Positions 1 through 11,590 are shown, numbered from the stretch's first letter. The stretch: DNA of 64,000 bases from Ariolimax columbianus (GCA_036924085.1 JAVGWX010000011.1:19951264-20015263), one strand, 5' to 3'. The notes: generated by a model not told the origin, from the letters alone. Translations and numbers: made by a program.

Positions 1-248
1 AAAGTGGTTATCCAAACGATACATGCATCAACCCCCCTGAAACCTGTGACATGAACGACATGATGGAGGCGAACGACAAGGCAGTTCAAGTTGCTGAATA
101 CTGGTCGGATGCTGTGTGGCATGGTGTTTGGACACGGAAAGTAAGTACGTATGTATCAATCTGGTTCGTAAGCTAGAGAACCAAGACAATAGCCGGAATT
201 GACTCTATTCAATGCTTTCCAGATATTCTAAAACTGTCAAAAGTTTAT

Positions 249-336
249 TTCTTCTTCTTCTTCATCATCTTCTCTTCTTTTTCTTCTTCTTCTTCTTCTT
301 CTTCTTCTTCTTCTTCTTCTTCTTCTTCTTCTTCTC
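249..336 (+). repeat. (TTC)n microsatellite
   Basis: An almost pure TTC tract that continues as imperfect TTC/TTG text to about 380. The poly-Phe open frame across it is a by-product. It lies about 70 bases upstream of a truncated family A copy, an association seen again near 48.6 and 50.3 kb. Confidence 0.95.
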
Positions 337-406
337 TTGTTCTTATTGTTCTTGTTCTTCTTTTTCATCTACTTCTTATTCCACGTTCGTCATAAAAAGA
401 CATTTT

Positions 407-645
407 GTAGTTTAAAGTTTGGCATCGATATCTGGCGTCGTTCTGTCCGAGTACATCCGATTTCAGCACGGCATATTGGTACAGGTTTGCCTGCCTTCTT
501 CGATCCTTAATCTGTTATCCAGGCTACTAGGTTGCATTCATTTTTCAGGGTCGCCAGCTTGGAGGCAGAATGGGGTCTTGGTCAGTTAGCGATCACTGGT
601 CCTTATTCAGATGACAACATATGAGTCACTGGCTCATTCAATGCT
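407..645 (+). mobile_element. Family A dispersed repeat, diverged 5'-truncated copy
   Basis: This stretch aligns in order with the well-preserved family A copies at 1832 and 6577. Shared landmarks are the GTAGTTTA start, the ACATCCGAYTTCAGCA block, CTTCGATCC, CTGTTATCCAGG and the GGGTCTTGG segment. It starts at about the same internal position as other truncated copies. Family A has no open frame I can recognise. It may be a SINE-like or non-autonomous element, or the untranslated part of a larger retroelement. Confidence 0.7.
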
Positions 646-983
646 GCATTTTCGACTCCATGAGAAGTACATCTGATGTTAAGTGAAGGTCAAGGCAGTT
701 CTACAGCAGACACTGCTGTCGTAGATGAAGTGTTAGAAACTGTGTTGTAATAAACGTCATCTTTGTTTGTGGTGCAGTGGGATGTACTCTTAATTACTGC
801 ATGTTCTTTCCCAACGCCAAACCAAATACCTTTTTTACATCTGGGTTGACTAGCGTGTTGATAACGAGGACTGAACCTGGTTAGTTTTCCGCGATATGTG
901 AGTGTCCTATCCACTCCGCTAATTTTCTTAATTCTTTTTTAATGAAGTTGTTTCTAAATGTTGACTTTCTGACAATTATACTT

Positions 984-1437
984 TAATACTAACGTCCTTA
1001 TATGTACACTACAATGCTAATGTTCTGATACATACACTGCACTACTAATGCTCTGATACATACACTACAATACTAATGTTCTGATACATACACTACACTA
1101 CTAATGCTCTGATACATACACTACAATATTAATGTTCTTAAGCATGCACTATAATACTAATGTTCTGATATGTACACTACAATATTAATGTTCTTAAGCA
1201 TACACTATAATACTAATGTTTTGATATGCACACTATAATACTAATGTTCTGTTATGTACACTATAATACTAATGTTCTGATATGTACACTATAATACTTA
1301 TGTTCTGATATGTACACTACAATACTACTGTTCTGATATGTACACTACAATACTACTGTTCTGATATGTACACTACAATACTACTGTTCTGATATGTACA
1401 CTACAATACTACTGTTCTGATATGTACACTATAATAC
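984..1437. repeat. 28-bp minisatellite, about 16 units
   Basis: Period 28. Each unit carries CTAATGTTCTGATA followed by TGTACACTACAA. Units on the left have diverged (CATACACTGCAC types), while the last six or so, with CTACTGTTCTG, are nearly identical, which suggests recent expansion at the right edge. Confidence 0.9.
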
Positions 1438-1831
1438 CAAATATGGCAACCCTTATCACTATTAATATCAGGCCGGCTCCAACCTGATCAGGATGGTTAA
1501 CATGCCATGCTATAAACAAAATGACTGCTGAAAGCTGCGAGCGTCGCCAGAATGAGACCTAACAACTTTCTGTCAATCATCTTGACGTTATCTATTCCCA
1601 AATACAGGGATCCACCGGGAGGATTTGTAGCATTGAGGAATAAAGGTCGTTTAATCTTGCAGTCAACGCAATACAGTGTACATGATATATTTTGATTTAT
1701 TTACCTCCGATAAAAAAATAAATTATTCCAAAGTTTTGAATCAATGCCAACGTGGTCAGACGACGCTCTCCGAACGACTCGGTCATACGTATCCCCCTAC
1801 ATTTCTTCACTGTTATGTTACCCTATGTATA

Positions 1832-2190
1832 GCTTGGCTTCGTTCGTTCTCAATCTCCTTCTACCAAACCCTGAAAGGGCTTAAGTAGCAGAATGTAGTC
1901 CAGAGAACGGAATGCGTTCTGTCGTAGTTTACAGCTTGACTGTCATATTTGCACATTTCAGTCCAACACATCCGACTTCAGGAATTATTTTTTGAGAACC
2001 AGGTTAGCATTGCCTCTTCGATCCCTTCTCATTAGCCAGTCTGCCCTGCTGCAGCCTGTTATCCAGGATCACCCCGTGGAGGTGTAGAAGGGTCTTGGCA
2101 GCTCTGGTTCGCTGGCCCTGACGCTAGCAGTCAGCTATGGGTCGCTGACCACTGCAGCTCATGCGCTGGTCAGCATCTTGATCCCACCTT
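1832..2190 (+). mobile_element. Family A dispersed repeat, near full-length copy 1
   Basis: This is nearly colinear with 6577-6927: it starts with GGCTTCGTTCGTTCTCAATC, continues through a hairpin around CCCTGAAAGGG, ACACATCCGACTTCAG, CTGTTATCCAGGATCACC, and ends at CAGCATCTTGATCCC. It is one of the two best-preserved copies in the window. It has no long open frame. About 100 bases downstream, in the same orientation, lies family B, as also happens at 6.9 kb. Confidence 0.85.
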
Positions 2191-2290
2191 ATGTATAATA
2201 TTGGAAATACCTTTATATTTACAGAAACCTGTCGAATTCTCTAGGGGTTTGGAGATTTTATTTGGTAATATAAATTATTTAATGCTAAAT

Positions 2291-2778
2291 GTTGTTGAAT
2301 GCCCACAACGTGTAGGGTTACTCTGTTGCGTGCTCTGAAAAAGGACGTTAAGTGACCGGTTGTAGTAGCTTTTCTCACACCACGAGGGTGCTGATGAAGG
2401 TAGACCTGGGTCCCACAGGCGGTTGTGCTACGTTTGGCTCCATCTCCGTGTTGCTCGGCGATCACGTCCATCCCTCACCTCGTTAGCCAGGTTGCCATGA
2501 AAACAGCCCGTTTACAGGAAGTGCTACGAGGAAGCCAAGGTGAAGGTCTTGGCCAGTATGTTTTGCTTGACCCTGACTAACATGTTTGATCAGTATATTT
2601 TGATTGACCCTGAATAACATGTTTGATCAGTATATTTTGCTTGACCTTGAATAACATGTTTGATCAGTATATTTTGCTTGACCCTAACTTACATGTTTGA
2701 TCAGTATATTTTGCTTGACTCAGACTAACATGTTTGATCAGTATGTTTTGCCTGACCAGACGGTAGTCTTCCTCCCTT
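2291..2778 (+). mobile_element. Family B dispersed repeat with tandem tail, copy 1
   Basis: It opens with GTTGTTGAATGCCCAC and continues through CTGAAAAAGGACGTTAAG, GTGCTGATGAAGGTAGACC, CCTCGTTAGCCAGG and AACAGCCCGTTTACAGGAAG, then CTTGGCCAGTAT. The tail (2554-2754) is five units of a 37-bp repeat centred on TGATCAGTATATTTTGCTTG, followed by the family end GACCAGACGGTAGTCTTCC. The other copies (6928, 27543, 41563, 44780, 59833) share this order with different numbers of tail units. No protein is recognisable. Confidence 0.85.
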
Positions 2779-3050
2779 TTATGAAAAATAGCTTGAAATA
2801 AAATAGTCACTATTTGTAAAAAAAATATAAATACATAAATATAAACACTCCATTCATGGATGGAATACCTGATAGAAAAATCTAAATAATTCCAGTCATT
2901 AAATGTGTTATCTTGTGAATGAATCATGTTTTTATATGGCTGTATTGTTTTATATTTATTGATAAACTCGTGACTTTATTGTAAAGTTGAGTTTTACTTT
3001 ATGAATAAAGCTGTGTCAGAAGTTGATTTCTTTTTTGTTTTTAGTTGTTT

Positions 3051-4357
3051 CTAACAAGCAATATCGAAGTATGTGGTCTTGCACATAGCTGGTCAGTCTG
3101 TAACAACCAATGTCGAAGTGTATGATCAGACATATAGCTGGTCAGTCTCTAACATCCAATGTCGAAGTGTGGGGTCATGCACAGGGCTTGTCAGTCTCTA
3201 ACATGCACTGTCGAAGTGTGTGGTCAGTTACAGAGCTGGCCAGTCTGTAACTACCAACTTTAAGGTGTGGTGTCAATCCCAGAGCTGGTCAGTCTCTAAC
3301 CGCCAACGTCGAAGTATGTAGACTGTAGTCAGGCACAGAGCTGGTCAGTCTCTAACCGTCAACATCGGAGTGTGTAGTCAGGCACAGAGCTGGCCAGTCT
3401 CTAACCGTCAACATCGGAGTGTGTAGTCAGGTACAGAGCTGGTCAGTCTCTAACCGCCAACATCGGAGTGTGTGGTCAGGCACAGAGCTGGTCAGTCTCT
3501 AACCGTCAACATCGGAGTGTGTAGTCAGGTACAGAGCTTGTCAGTCTCTAACCGTCAACATCGGAGTGTGTGGTCAGGCACAGAGCTGGTCAGTCTCTAA
3601 CCGTCAACATCGGAGTGTGTAGTCAGGCACAGAGCTGGCCAGTCTCTAACCGTCAACATCGGAGTGTGTAGTCAGGTACAGAGCTGGTCAGTCTCTAACC
3701 GTCAACATCGGAGTGTGTAGTCAGGTACAGAGCTGGTCAGTCTCTAACCGTCAACATCGGAGTGTGTAGTCAGGCACAGAGCTGGCCAGTCTCTAACCGT
3801 CAACATCGGAGTGTGTAGTCAAGCACAGAGCTGGTCAGTCTCTAACCGTCAACATCGGAGTGTGTAGTCAGGCACAGAGCTGGTCAGTCTCTAACCGTCA
3901 ACATCGGAGTGTGTAGTCAGGCACAGAGCTGGTCAGTCTCTAACCGTCAACATCGGAGTGTGTAGTCAAACACAGAGCTGGTCAGTCTCTAACCGTCAAC
4001 ATCGGAGTGTGTAGTCAGACACAGAGCTTATAGAGTCTCTAACCGTCGACATCGGAGTGTGTAGTCAAGCACAGAGCTGGTCAGTCTCTAACCGTCAACA
4101 TCGGAGTGTGTAGTCAGGCACAGAGCTGGTCAGTCTCTAACCGTCAACATCGGAGTGTGTAGTCAGGTACAGAGCTGGTCAGTCTCTAACCGTCAATATC
4201 GGAGTGTGTAGTCAGGCACAGAGCTGGTCAGTCTCTAACCGTCAATATCGGAGTGTGTAGTCAGGCATAGAGCTGGTCAGTCTCTAACCGTCAACATCGG
4301 AGTGTGTAGTCAGGCACAGAGCTGGCCAATTTCTAGCTGCTTATGTTGAAGTATATG
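3051..4357. repeat. 49-bp minisatellite, about 27 units
   Basis: Period 49. A typical unit contains GTCAGTCTCTAACCGTCAAC, ATCGGAGTGTGTAGTC and AGGCACAGAGCTG. The first five units (to about 3320) and the last partial one are strongly diverged, while the centre is nearly homogeneous, the usual edge-decay pattern of an array maintained by unequal exchange or slippage. Confidence 0.95.
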
Positions 4358-5095
4358 GAAACAAATGATTTCTGCATCGCACTGTCTCTAAAAACATCCA
4401 ATGATTTCTTTCAAGCGTCCCCTCCCTGCTGCCTTCACTTTCATGCCCCACATCTTATCACAACCTCCAGCATCCTGTAGATAACTAGTTCATCGATCTT
4501 TTTGCCCTGCGTTCAACAGGCAGTCATTGATAGATCTAAATATAGCTTCGTATCAACATTAAATATTCCCACTGATTTCCTCTGAGAGAAGGGCGATAAC
4601 AGGTGTGGCTTCATGCTCACACTAAAGCCAACACGAAAGTGTGACTGTCTATCTATATACATCTGAATTTTCTATAACGAATCTCAAAATATTCTGATTA
4701 GAACCAGAAATAAGGTAAAACGCCAAGGTCATCAAGATTATATAAACAAGGAAGTGTCAAACACCAAACTCGCGATACTTTACTACAAGTCTAGGTAAGA
4801 TATTTTCCCCGGACTTTCATGTCATAATCCATGTAGCATTTGGCACGCTCTCCTGCCATATCTCATCGTATCAACTTCCACTCCCTAAAAAACATGTCCG
4901 TCAGGGTTATAGTACCTGTGCCGTGTACAAAAATATTCCAGATTCATTTATCAAAGTTGAGAATTTGACAGTAAATGCGTAGGTAAGTATTGGTTATGTA
5001 ACGTTAGCTCACTGCTGTCAGCTGTTCTCCTGATTGTGATGTTTACAAAAACCAAGAGACACAATCTGTAAAAATTCGTATTTATTTCTAATAAG
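4358..5095. other. Unassigned interval
   Basis: No repeat family, RNA gene or coding signal is recognised. Open frames are short, and the base composition resembles neighbouring unique-looking DNA. Confidence 0.5.
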
Positions 5096-5625
5096 CGTGC
5101 TTTGTTTATCTGTCCTGGCAAAATTTACAGTGCAGTATTTATTTTACAAAAAAGTGTACTTTGCTGGTCTGTCTTTGCAAAATTTTCAGTGCAATTTTTG
5201 TCCAGAAAAGTGTACTTTGCTGGTCTATCATAAAATAAATTTCAGCGCATAATTTTTTTTCTATGGAAGTACTTTGCAAAATTGTCAGTGCATAATTTTT
5301 TTCAAAAGAAGTACTTTGCAAAATTGTCAGTGCTTAATTTTTTTTCAGTAATGTGTTCTTTACTGGTCTGTTTGAGTACGTTTCAGTGCACCCTTTTTTC
5401 CACCAAAAGGTTTAATTGCTGGTCTTTCTTTGCAAAATTTTCAGTGCATCATTTTTGTTTTTAATAAAGTATTCTTTGTTGGTCTGTCTTTGCACGATTT
5501 TCAGAGCAAACTTGTTTGTTAATATTTACTTATTTATCTTTGCACGATTTTCAGAGCACCATTTTTTCCCAGTAAAGTATTCTTTGCTGATGTCTTTGAA
5601 TACTTTTCAGTCCATCATTACAAAA
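5096..5625. repeat. Diverged ~55-bp tandem repeat, about 9 units
   Basis: Units share GTACTTTGCTGGTCTGTCTT and GCAAAATTTTCAGTGCA followed by a T-rich stretch. Unit length drifts between roughly 40 and 62 bases. The short open frames here (5139-5649, both strands) are produced by the repeat. Confidence 0.8.
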
Positions 5626-6057
5626 AAATATCCATCACAGAAAGACTAGGTCAAAGTACTTAGCATCCTCTTATAGTTGTGTGGCTTGTCGATCGCTTTG
5701 ATTTACATGAAACGTTTGCTAGCCCAATGCATAATCCTCTTTAGTTGCCTTTCAAGAGATACTTGGAGGTTACAGTGGCCCTTGTCTTACTCCCCCGGGT
5801 GTCACTCAGATTCAATATACTTTCAGAAGATCATTTTAAAAATATCACTAAGGTGTTTATTTTCTGTGGATCACCTGAGGATTTATATTTCAGAGGAATA
5901 AAGAGCGCTTACCTGTGTAGTCGACTCGTAGTGTAAAAGATATGCTTTGATTTGATCGTTAATAGAAACAAAACATATATATGTACGTGGCTTTTAACGT
6001 GTGCCCGCCCACATGGTTGAAAGACCAACATACAAACCATTAAGCCGCTCGCTCCTA
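5626..6057. other. Unassigned interval
   Basis: No recognisable gene or repeat. Two overlapping short open frames at 5677-5936 have no features I can assign. Confidence 0.4.
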
Positions 6058-6370
6058 ATTCAATTATCAATAAATCAATCACTCAATCCCTCACTAAATG
6101 AATGAATGGATTAAACAACCAATCAATAGACTAGTCAATCATTTGACTAATCAATTAATCAATCAACCAATCAATAAATCAACTAATTAACCAACCAACG
6201 ATTAACCAATCAATTACTAGATGGATAAATCAATCAATTAATCAATCAGCTACTCAACAGACCAACCAATCAATCAATTGACTAGACTAATCAAGCAATA
6301 AATCAATTAATCAATCAATAAATATATTAATCAATCAATCAATTGACTAATTAATTGATCGATCGATCAA
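6058..6370. repeat. Imperfect (AATC)n tract
   Basis: Degenerate tetranucleotide text (AATC/AATT/ACTA variants) of about 310 bases. A short purer piece of the same motif lies at 7256-7284 and a longer degenerate one at 31355-31890. Confidence 0.85.
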
Positions 6371-6430
6371 AACCCTGTGGGTGGAGCATAGGTCTCCAAC
6401 AAATACACGCCAAATCATCAAACGTTGCCG

Positions 6431-6580
6431 TGGTTTGGCTTGGTTTGGTTTGGTTTGGTTTGGTTTGGCTTGGTTTGGTTTGGTTTGGTTTGGCTTGGTT
6501 TGGTTTGGCTTAGTTTGGTTTGGATTGGTTTGGTTTGGCTTGGTTTGGTTTGGCTTGGTTTGGTTTGGCTTGGTTTGGCT
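6431..6580 (+). repeat. (TTTGG)n pentanucleotide tract
   Basis: About 30 units of TTTGG with TTGGC variants, giving an artefactual FGLVW open frame. It abuts the 5' end of the family A copy at 6577, whose own start (TTTGGCTTCG) has the same composition. This suggests the tract expanded from the element edge. Confidence 0.95.
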
Positions 6581-6927
6581 TCGTTCGTTCTCAATCTCCC
6601 GCTACTAAACCCTGAAAGGGCTTAAGTAGCAGAATGTAGTCCAGAGAACGGAATGCGTTGTGTCGTAGTTTACAGCTTGACTGCGAAATTTGCCCTTTTC
6701 GGTCCAACACATCCGACTTCAGCAAGCATTTTTTGACTACCGGGTTAGCATTCCCTCTTCGATTCCTTCTCCTTAGCTAGTCTGCCCTGCTGCAGCCTGT
6801 TATCCAGGATCACCGCGTGGAGGTGTAGAAGGGTCTTGGCAGCTCTGGTTTGCTGGCCCTGACGCTAGCAGTCAGCTATGGGTCGCTGACCACTGCAGCT
6901 CATGCGCTGCTCAGCATCTTAATCCCG
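6577..6927 (+). mobile_element. Family A dispersed repeat, near full-length copy 2
   Basis: Close to the copy at 1832 along its whole length. It keeps the potential stem-loop GCTACT...CCCTGAAAGGG...AGTAGC near 6600 and ends at GCATCTTAATCCC, where family B text begins with no spacer. Confidence 0.85.
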
Positions 6928-7242
6928 TTTACTCTTTTGAGCGTCCTGAAAAGGATGATTAGTGGTGGGTTGCAGTAGCTGTCCTTACATTCTGAGTGTG
7001 CTGATGAAGGTGGACCGGGGTTCTCAGGTCATTGTTCTATACGCGGCTTTATCTACGTGTCACTCACTACTACGGATATCTCGTCGATCCCCCACCTCGT
7101 TAGCCAGACTGTCAAGGAGAACAGCCCTTTTCTAGAGAGCACTTCAGGAAAATCGAGGTGGGGATCTTAGCCAGAATATTTTTAATGACGACTTACAAGT
7201 TTCATCAGCATGTTGTGGATGACCAGACGTTATGCTACTTTC
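6928..7242 (+). mobile_element. Family B dispersed repeat, copy 2
   Basis: It lacks the first bases of B but retains TTTACTCTTTTGAGCGTCCT, GTGCTGATGAAGGTGGACC, CCACCTCGTTAGCCAG and the end GACCAGACGTTA. The tail has a single, degenerate unit. A short (AATC)n tract follows at 7256-7284. Confidence 0.8.
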
Positions 7243-7284
7243 TCTGGCTCGTCGATCAAACAATCAATCAATCAATCAATCAAA

Positions 7285-8166
7285 GCGCGTCGCTTCACTC
7301 CGAATATAGACCATTGACAACATCACGCCAGCACACACTGCCACGGACTGCTCCTTCTTTTTTTTTTCTTTTTTTTTTCTTCAGGTGAAATCATCTAATC
7401 TGAGTTCCTTCTCGCATTCTCTTGTCAGTATATTTGTGGGTCTACCTCTCTCTCTTTTCCTTTGAGCATTCCATGTAAGAGTCTGTCTGGCTATGTTGGA
7501 CGGTGCCTATGTCCTAGTTAGTCCCATCTGCCTCGCTTAATGTTATTCCAGTTGCCGTTTTTGACTCGTAATTTTGTATTATTTAATGTTAACCGTTTTT
7601 GTACATCTCTCATCTTCAACAAATTTGTCACTGTCTTCGTGTTTTATTTCTGTTAATTTCCTCATCTGTTAGGGAATGGTTATTTGGGAAATAACAAAAG
7701 CTGTGGTCGAAAGAAGTAGAAAGATGCGAAACATGAATGAAAATTACTCTTCTGTTCTGACAATGACTATCAGGCTGTCAGACTTAATTGACAGTTACTC
7801 TAAAAACTCACTGACCAATCGCATACAGACAACTACAGTCATCCCAACTTTTTGACCTGGGCGGTAAAATCGTGTCTTGTACCTGGAGATGAACGAGAGT
7901 CCAAGCCACTTGTCAAATCTTCAAAGAAACAATCAGTCTTTCTTAAAGCTAACGGGCAGCAAAAGCTGTCACTATTACTAAACAGACTTAGCCACTATCA
8001 GGGATAAATTCAAGCGGGGATTCCCCACAGAAAGGGAGATAAAAAATTGCTGAAATAGCCAAAGATATTGTTTGCAGGGGAAAGGTCAGTGTCTCCAAAA
8101 CACGAACCAAATCCGTAACTAAAAACAAGTAATTTTTTTTTAAAAAAGGTTTTCGGTACAAGCTTT
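7285..8166. other. Unassigned interval, possible antisense LINE text at 7380-7560
   Basis: A T-run is followed by CT-rich sequence that resembles the antisense of LINE C-termini elsewhere in the window, but I cannot align it confidently. The remainder has no recognised content. Confidence 0.3.
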
Positions 8167-8435
8167 GGTATCAAGATGCTGAGTAGTCCATGAGCTGACG
8201 CGACCAGCGACTGCTAGTGTCAGGGCCAGCGACACAGAGCTGCCAAGACTCTTTTCCTGGATCCTGGATAACAGGTTGCAACATGGCAGACTGGATTAAC
8301 AGAAGGGATCGAAAAAGGAAAGGCTAACCGGGTACTAAAAATGTCACGCTGAAGTCGGATGTGTTGAACTGAAAGGTGCAAATATCGAATTCACGCTGTA
8401 AACTATGAAACAACGCATTCCGTTATCCATCCGCA
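8167..8435 (-). mobile_element. Family A dispersed repeat, copy 3
   Basis: Reverse-complement of family A: TCAAGATGCTGAG, GACTGCTAGTGTCAGGGCC, GGATAACAGGTTGCA, GAAGTCGGATGTGTTGAACT and GGTGCAAATATCG follow in the expected inverted order. It ends inside the 5' third, near AACGCATTCCGTT. Confidence 0.8.
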
Positions 8436-8835
8436 TGATAAAACGGAGCAGGAAAGTGTACAACCAGCGAGCTACAGGAACGAGCAGCATTCAGACCCTG
8501 CACCATTTGCTGAGATAGACTGAGCACCTATGGTTATGCCCAGAGTGCAAGAACCTCGATTCTTAGAAACATACACAGAAAAGCAGTTTTTAAATTTGCA
8601 GAAGGGGCTGTTGATTACAAGTAAACAAAAGGGTGACCGTAGCAGAAGCCTATGTGAGGCAGCCGTACCCAAGTAGTGAATCCATCGACTATGTTTAAAC
8701 CTTGCCTGCTGAAGAGGAAAGAAATCACCCATAGAAACTCCAGAGCTAACTGCCCAGATCACTAGGGCGCCAAAACGACCGTACAGGGGCGACGTCAGAG
8801 GGCATGAATAATCCAATCTTTCGCTGGTCACGTTG

Positions 8836-9245
8836 TGACAAGATTACACGACTGGAGACAGGGTTAGGACCACCACAAGATTACACGGCTGGAGACAGGG
8901 TTAGGACCACCACAAGATTACACGGCTGGAGACAGGGTTAGGACCCGAACAAGATTACACGGCTGGAGACAGGGTTAGGACCCGAACAAGATTACACGGC
9001 TGGAGACAGGGTTAGGACCACCACAAGATTACACGGCTGGAGACAGGGTTAGGACCACCACAAGATTACACTGCTGGAGACAGGGTTAGGACCCGAACAA
9101 GATTACACGGCTGGAGACAGGGTTATGACCCGAACAAGATTACACAGCTGGAGACAGGGTAAAGGACCCGAACAAGATTACACGGCTGGAGACAGGGTTA
9201 GGACCCGAACAAGATTACACTACTGGAGACCGGGTTAGGACCCGC
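8836..9245. repeat. 37-bp minisatellite, 11 units
   Basis: Period 37. Units contain AAGATTACACGGCTGGAGAC and AGGGTTAGGACC, ending in either CGAAC or ACCAC. The two end-types are interspersed, so this is a two-variant array. The GGGTTAGG text inside each unit only resembles a telomere motif. Confidence 0.95.
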
Positions 9246-10635
9246 TTATGATTATGAAGATAATGATAGAGAGAAAGGTTCATTATCCAAATATTTTGTC
9301 TCTTATTTCCAATGAAGATATGTTTTCATAAATAACAAATAGACTATCAATAAAACAATAGCATATTTCATTTTCTTTAGCCTAAAATTAAGCTGATAAT
9401 TTTTACATTCAAGCTGGTATCCGCTATTTTGGACGATATTTCTAGCTAACAATCCCCAGATTGAGCTGACAATGGCTGGTATTGTGTGAAAAAGAATGAG
9501 AAAAAGCTTTGTACTTGATATTGGCTGCATATCTTTTCTGAAAGTTTCCTGTATCAATTATTTGTCTTTCTCACAGTTCGTCTTCAAATATAATTGCCAC
9601 CTTCCAGAAATTTGACCACAGCACTCACTAACCATGCAAACATCTTAGCCATCTCCGATAACCGTCACCAACTTGTTACTTTTCCAAACATCATGCCTCT
9701 CACACCCTGGGTACTGTCCTGTCCTGTGTTCACATTGTTCACCGTCTGTCCAGCTATTATTCATCTTTATATCTCAGTTTGTTATCCTTGGACAAGAATT
9801 GGAACCCGCAACATTTCATGGACGAGTGCTAAGACTTTGTCCGGGGACTTGAAAGAGTGGGGCGAGGCGGACATTTGATCCTAACGGACAAATATTTCTG
9901 AGCTCATGAGAACGACAAAGCGCTGTCTTGGAATGTCAGAAAAGATGTATGGTATTTGAATATGGTTTTAAGAAAGTGTCTGTAATAATACTTTCTACTA
10001 TAATACAATTTTAAGTGCCTGCGAGATAGCAAAGTATTTGCCAGAACAAGGAATAATTTCTTGATTCACATCTTCGCTTCAAGTATGTGAGTAAGTCCCT
10101 TTCCATCGAAAGCAAAGATGGCGACATCATCAGACTGTCCTCGTCCTGAAGATGTAACTTCGGTTGATTTTGGATTATAGTGAGAAGGAAGCTGTGGTGG
10201 ACATCAATCTCACGCTCTCGTCCTGAGTTACCGGGAACCAGTGGCAAGACATACAATCAAGACAACTGGAAGTAGCTCAAGATGCAGGAATACGTGTCGT
10301 ACAATCCGTGAGACCAGGGGTCGGTTACAACTTGTGGGAGTAGATCGTCCACCGTTTCTTTGACGATTTGAGAGGCGAATGTGGTACATTTCGACAGCAG
10401 GAGCCCCCTACGCGTAGACTAGAAGACGCTGCTGATGTCCAGCGCCCACATCTGTAGGTCTAGGGGAGGGACCATTAACCCATGGCTGAAGGGATGTTCC
10501 GGTCGTGGCATGCAATGAAAATGACGCAATTTTTAAATAGGTCGTGCACACCAACCAAGGACGGTGCACAATCTATAGTGACGTCCTATCCAACAAATTG
10601 TATTCTATAAAACATGAAGAACGGATTTGTTTTCT
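9246..10635. other. Unassigned interval
   Basis: About 1.4 kb without a recognised repeat. Short open frames at 9303-9557 (-), 9594-9878 (+) and 10011-10256 (-) show no domain or homology that I can name. Confidence 0.4.
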
Positions 10636-10745
10636 GCTTAAATATTGTTACCCAGGTACCTGTTTCAGTTATTCGATTTGTGAATATTTTTGTTTCTATT
10701 TCTTTTCTTGCATTCGTCATTCGGTTTTCTGTAGAATATTTCAAT
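10636..10745 (-). mobile_element. Short LINE fragment (antisense)
   Basis: The + strand text GTTACCCAGGT...TTTCTATTTCTTTTCTTGC and the bases after it match the antisense of the LINE at 23070-23500, in the segment that there encodes EFMAIARKEIETT. Only about 110 bases align. Confidence 0.5.
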
Positions 10746-10998
10746 ACTGTAATACGTGCTTACAAAACAGTGACATCCGGGCATTGTCACAAGTCAAGAA
10801 TGTTATACATGATAACATCTACAAACACCGCTAGGCTGGCCTGTAGTCAGAAGAAAAGACGAACGCTGAAGCACAGCAACAACTCTGTGGTACCCGCGTG
10901 GCAGAAAAAGACCACATGGCAGAACCCCCCTCTCCCACTGGATGGCAAGATTCGTTCGAGCTGCACACCACTCGCGATCCTAAAACAAACAAGTTATC

Positions 10999-11098
10999 AA
11001 TTCACTGGACAACCCGTGCCCGAGACAGAGCCCTCCACTGGACAACCTGTGCCCGAGAAAGAGCCATCCACTGGACAATCCGTGCCCGAGACAGAATC
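10999..11098 (+). repeat. 33-bp direct repeat, 3 units
   Basis: Three units of CACTGGACAACCCGTGCCCG plus GAGACAGAGCC text. They read through as TGQPVPETEPS in one frame, but there is no flanking gene structure. Confidence 0.8.
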
Positions 11099-11439
11099 GA
11101 CTGGAAACCGAAAGTTGAGACCAACACAACATAAACAACATAGCACTGCTCGAGCCCATCCGCTAAGCAGAGAAACGCAGCCGGCTACTACCAACTCCCA
11201 CAAAAGTTTGGACCTGCACAAGAGCTAGCTCCGTTGTATGTGCACAGGTAGACTAAGACTAAGACTGTAATCCGTACATACCTTATCAAGATTGTTCTAT
11301 AACTTCCCTATAACCTAGTAAAAAAAGGAAGAAAGGTCCCGTTAACACGCATGTGTGGCATATTAGAAAAATTGTTCTTGACAAGCCACACACTAGGGGA
11401 GATGTGGTCAACAATACATGGCGGCCTTTACTTTCGCAG

Positions 11440-11590
11440 ATTATTCTGGCACCTAATTTTTTTTAGGAGGCGTCGACTCCATGAACCGTTTTGTGATCGG
11501 AAAAATGCCGAACAAACTTGGGACCGAACCCCGATTGTTAGACTTCAAATTGAAGCCAGTGGGCTACACACAGCCATACCTCAGATGAAT
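11440..11590 (-). mobile_element. tRNA-headed SINE, diverged copy
   Basis: On the reverse strand an A-box-like TAGCCCACTGGCTTCA is followed by a B box GGGTTCGGTCCC. Further downstream are GAGTCGACGCC and ATTAGGTGCCAG, matching the body of the SINE seen at 33115 (AGTCGACCCAGC, ATTGGTAC). Confidence 0.6.

Noticed and set aside
3051..4357. CRISPR array
   Set aside because: Units are contiguous 49-bp repeats without unique spacers, the setting is a eukaryotic genome, and there are no cas genes. The same reasoning applies to the 8.8, 18.2, 22.7 and 23.8 kb arrays.
8836..9245. Telomeric array because of repeated GGGTTAGG
   Set aside because: The motif occurs once per 37-bp unit and is not itself tandem.
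10614..11228. 204-codon open frame as a novel gene
   Set aside because: It joins antisense LINE text (10636-10745) to a 33-bp triplicate repeat. No start context, no domain.
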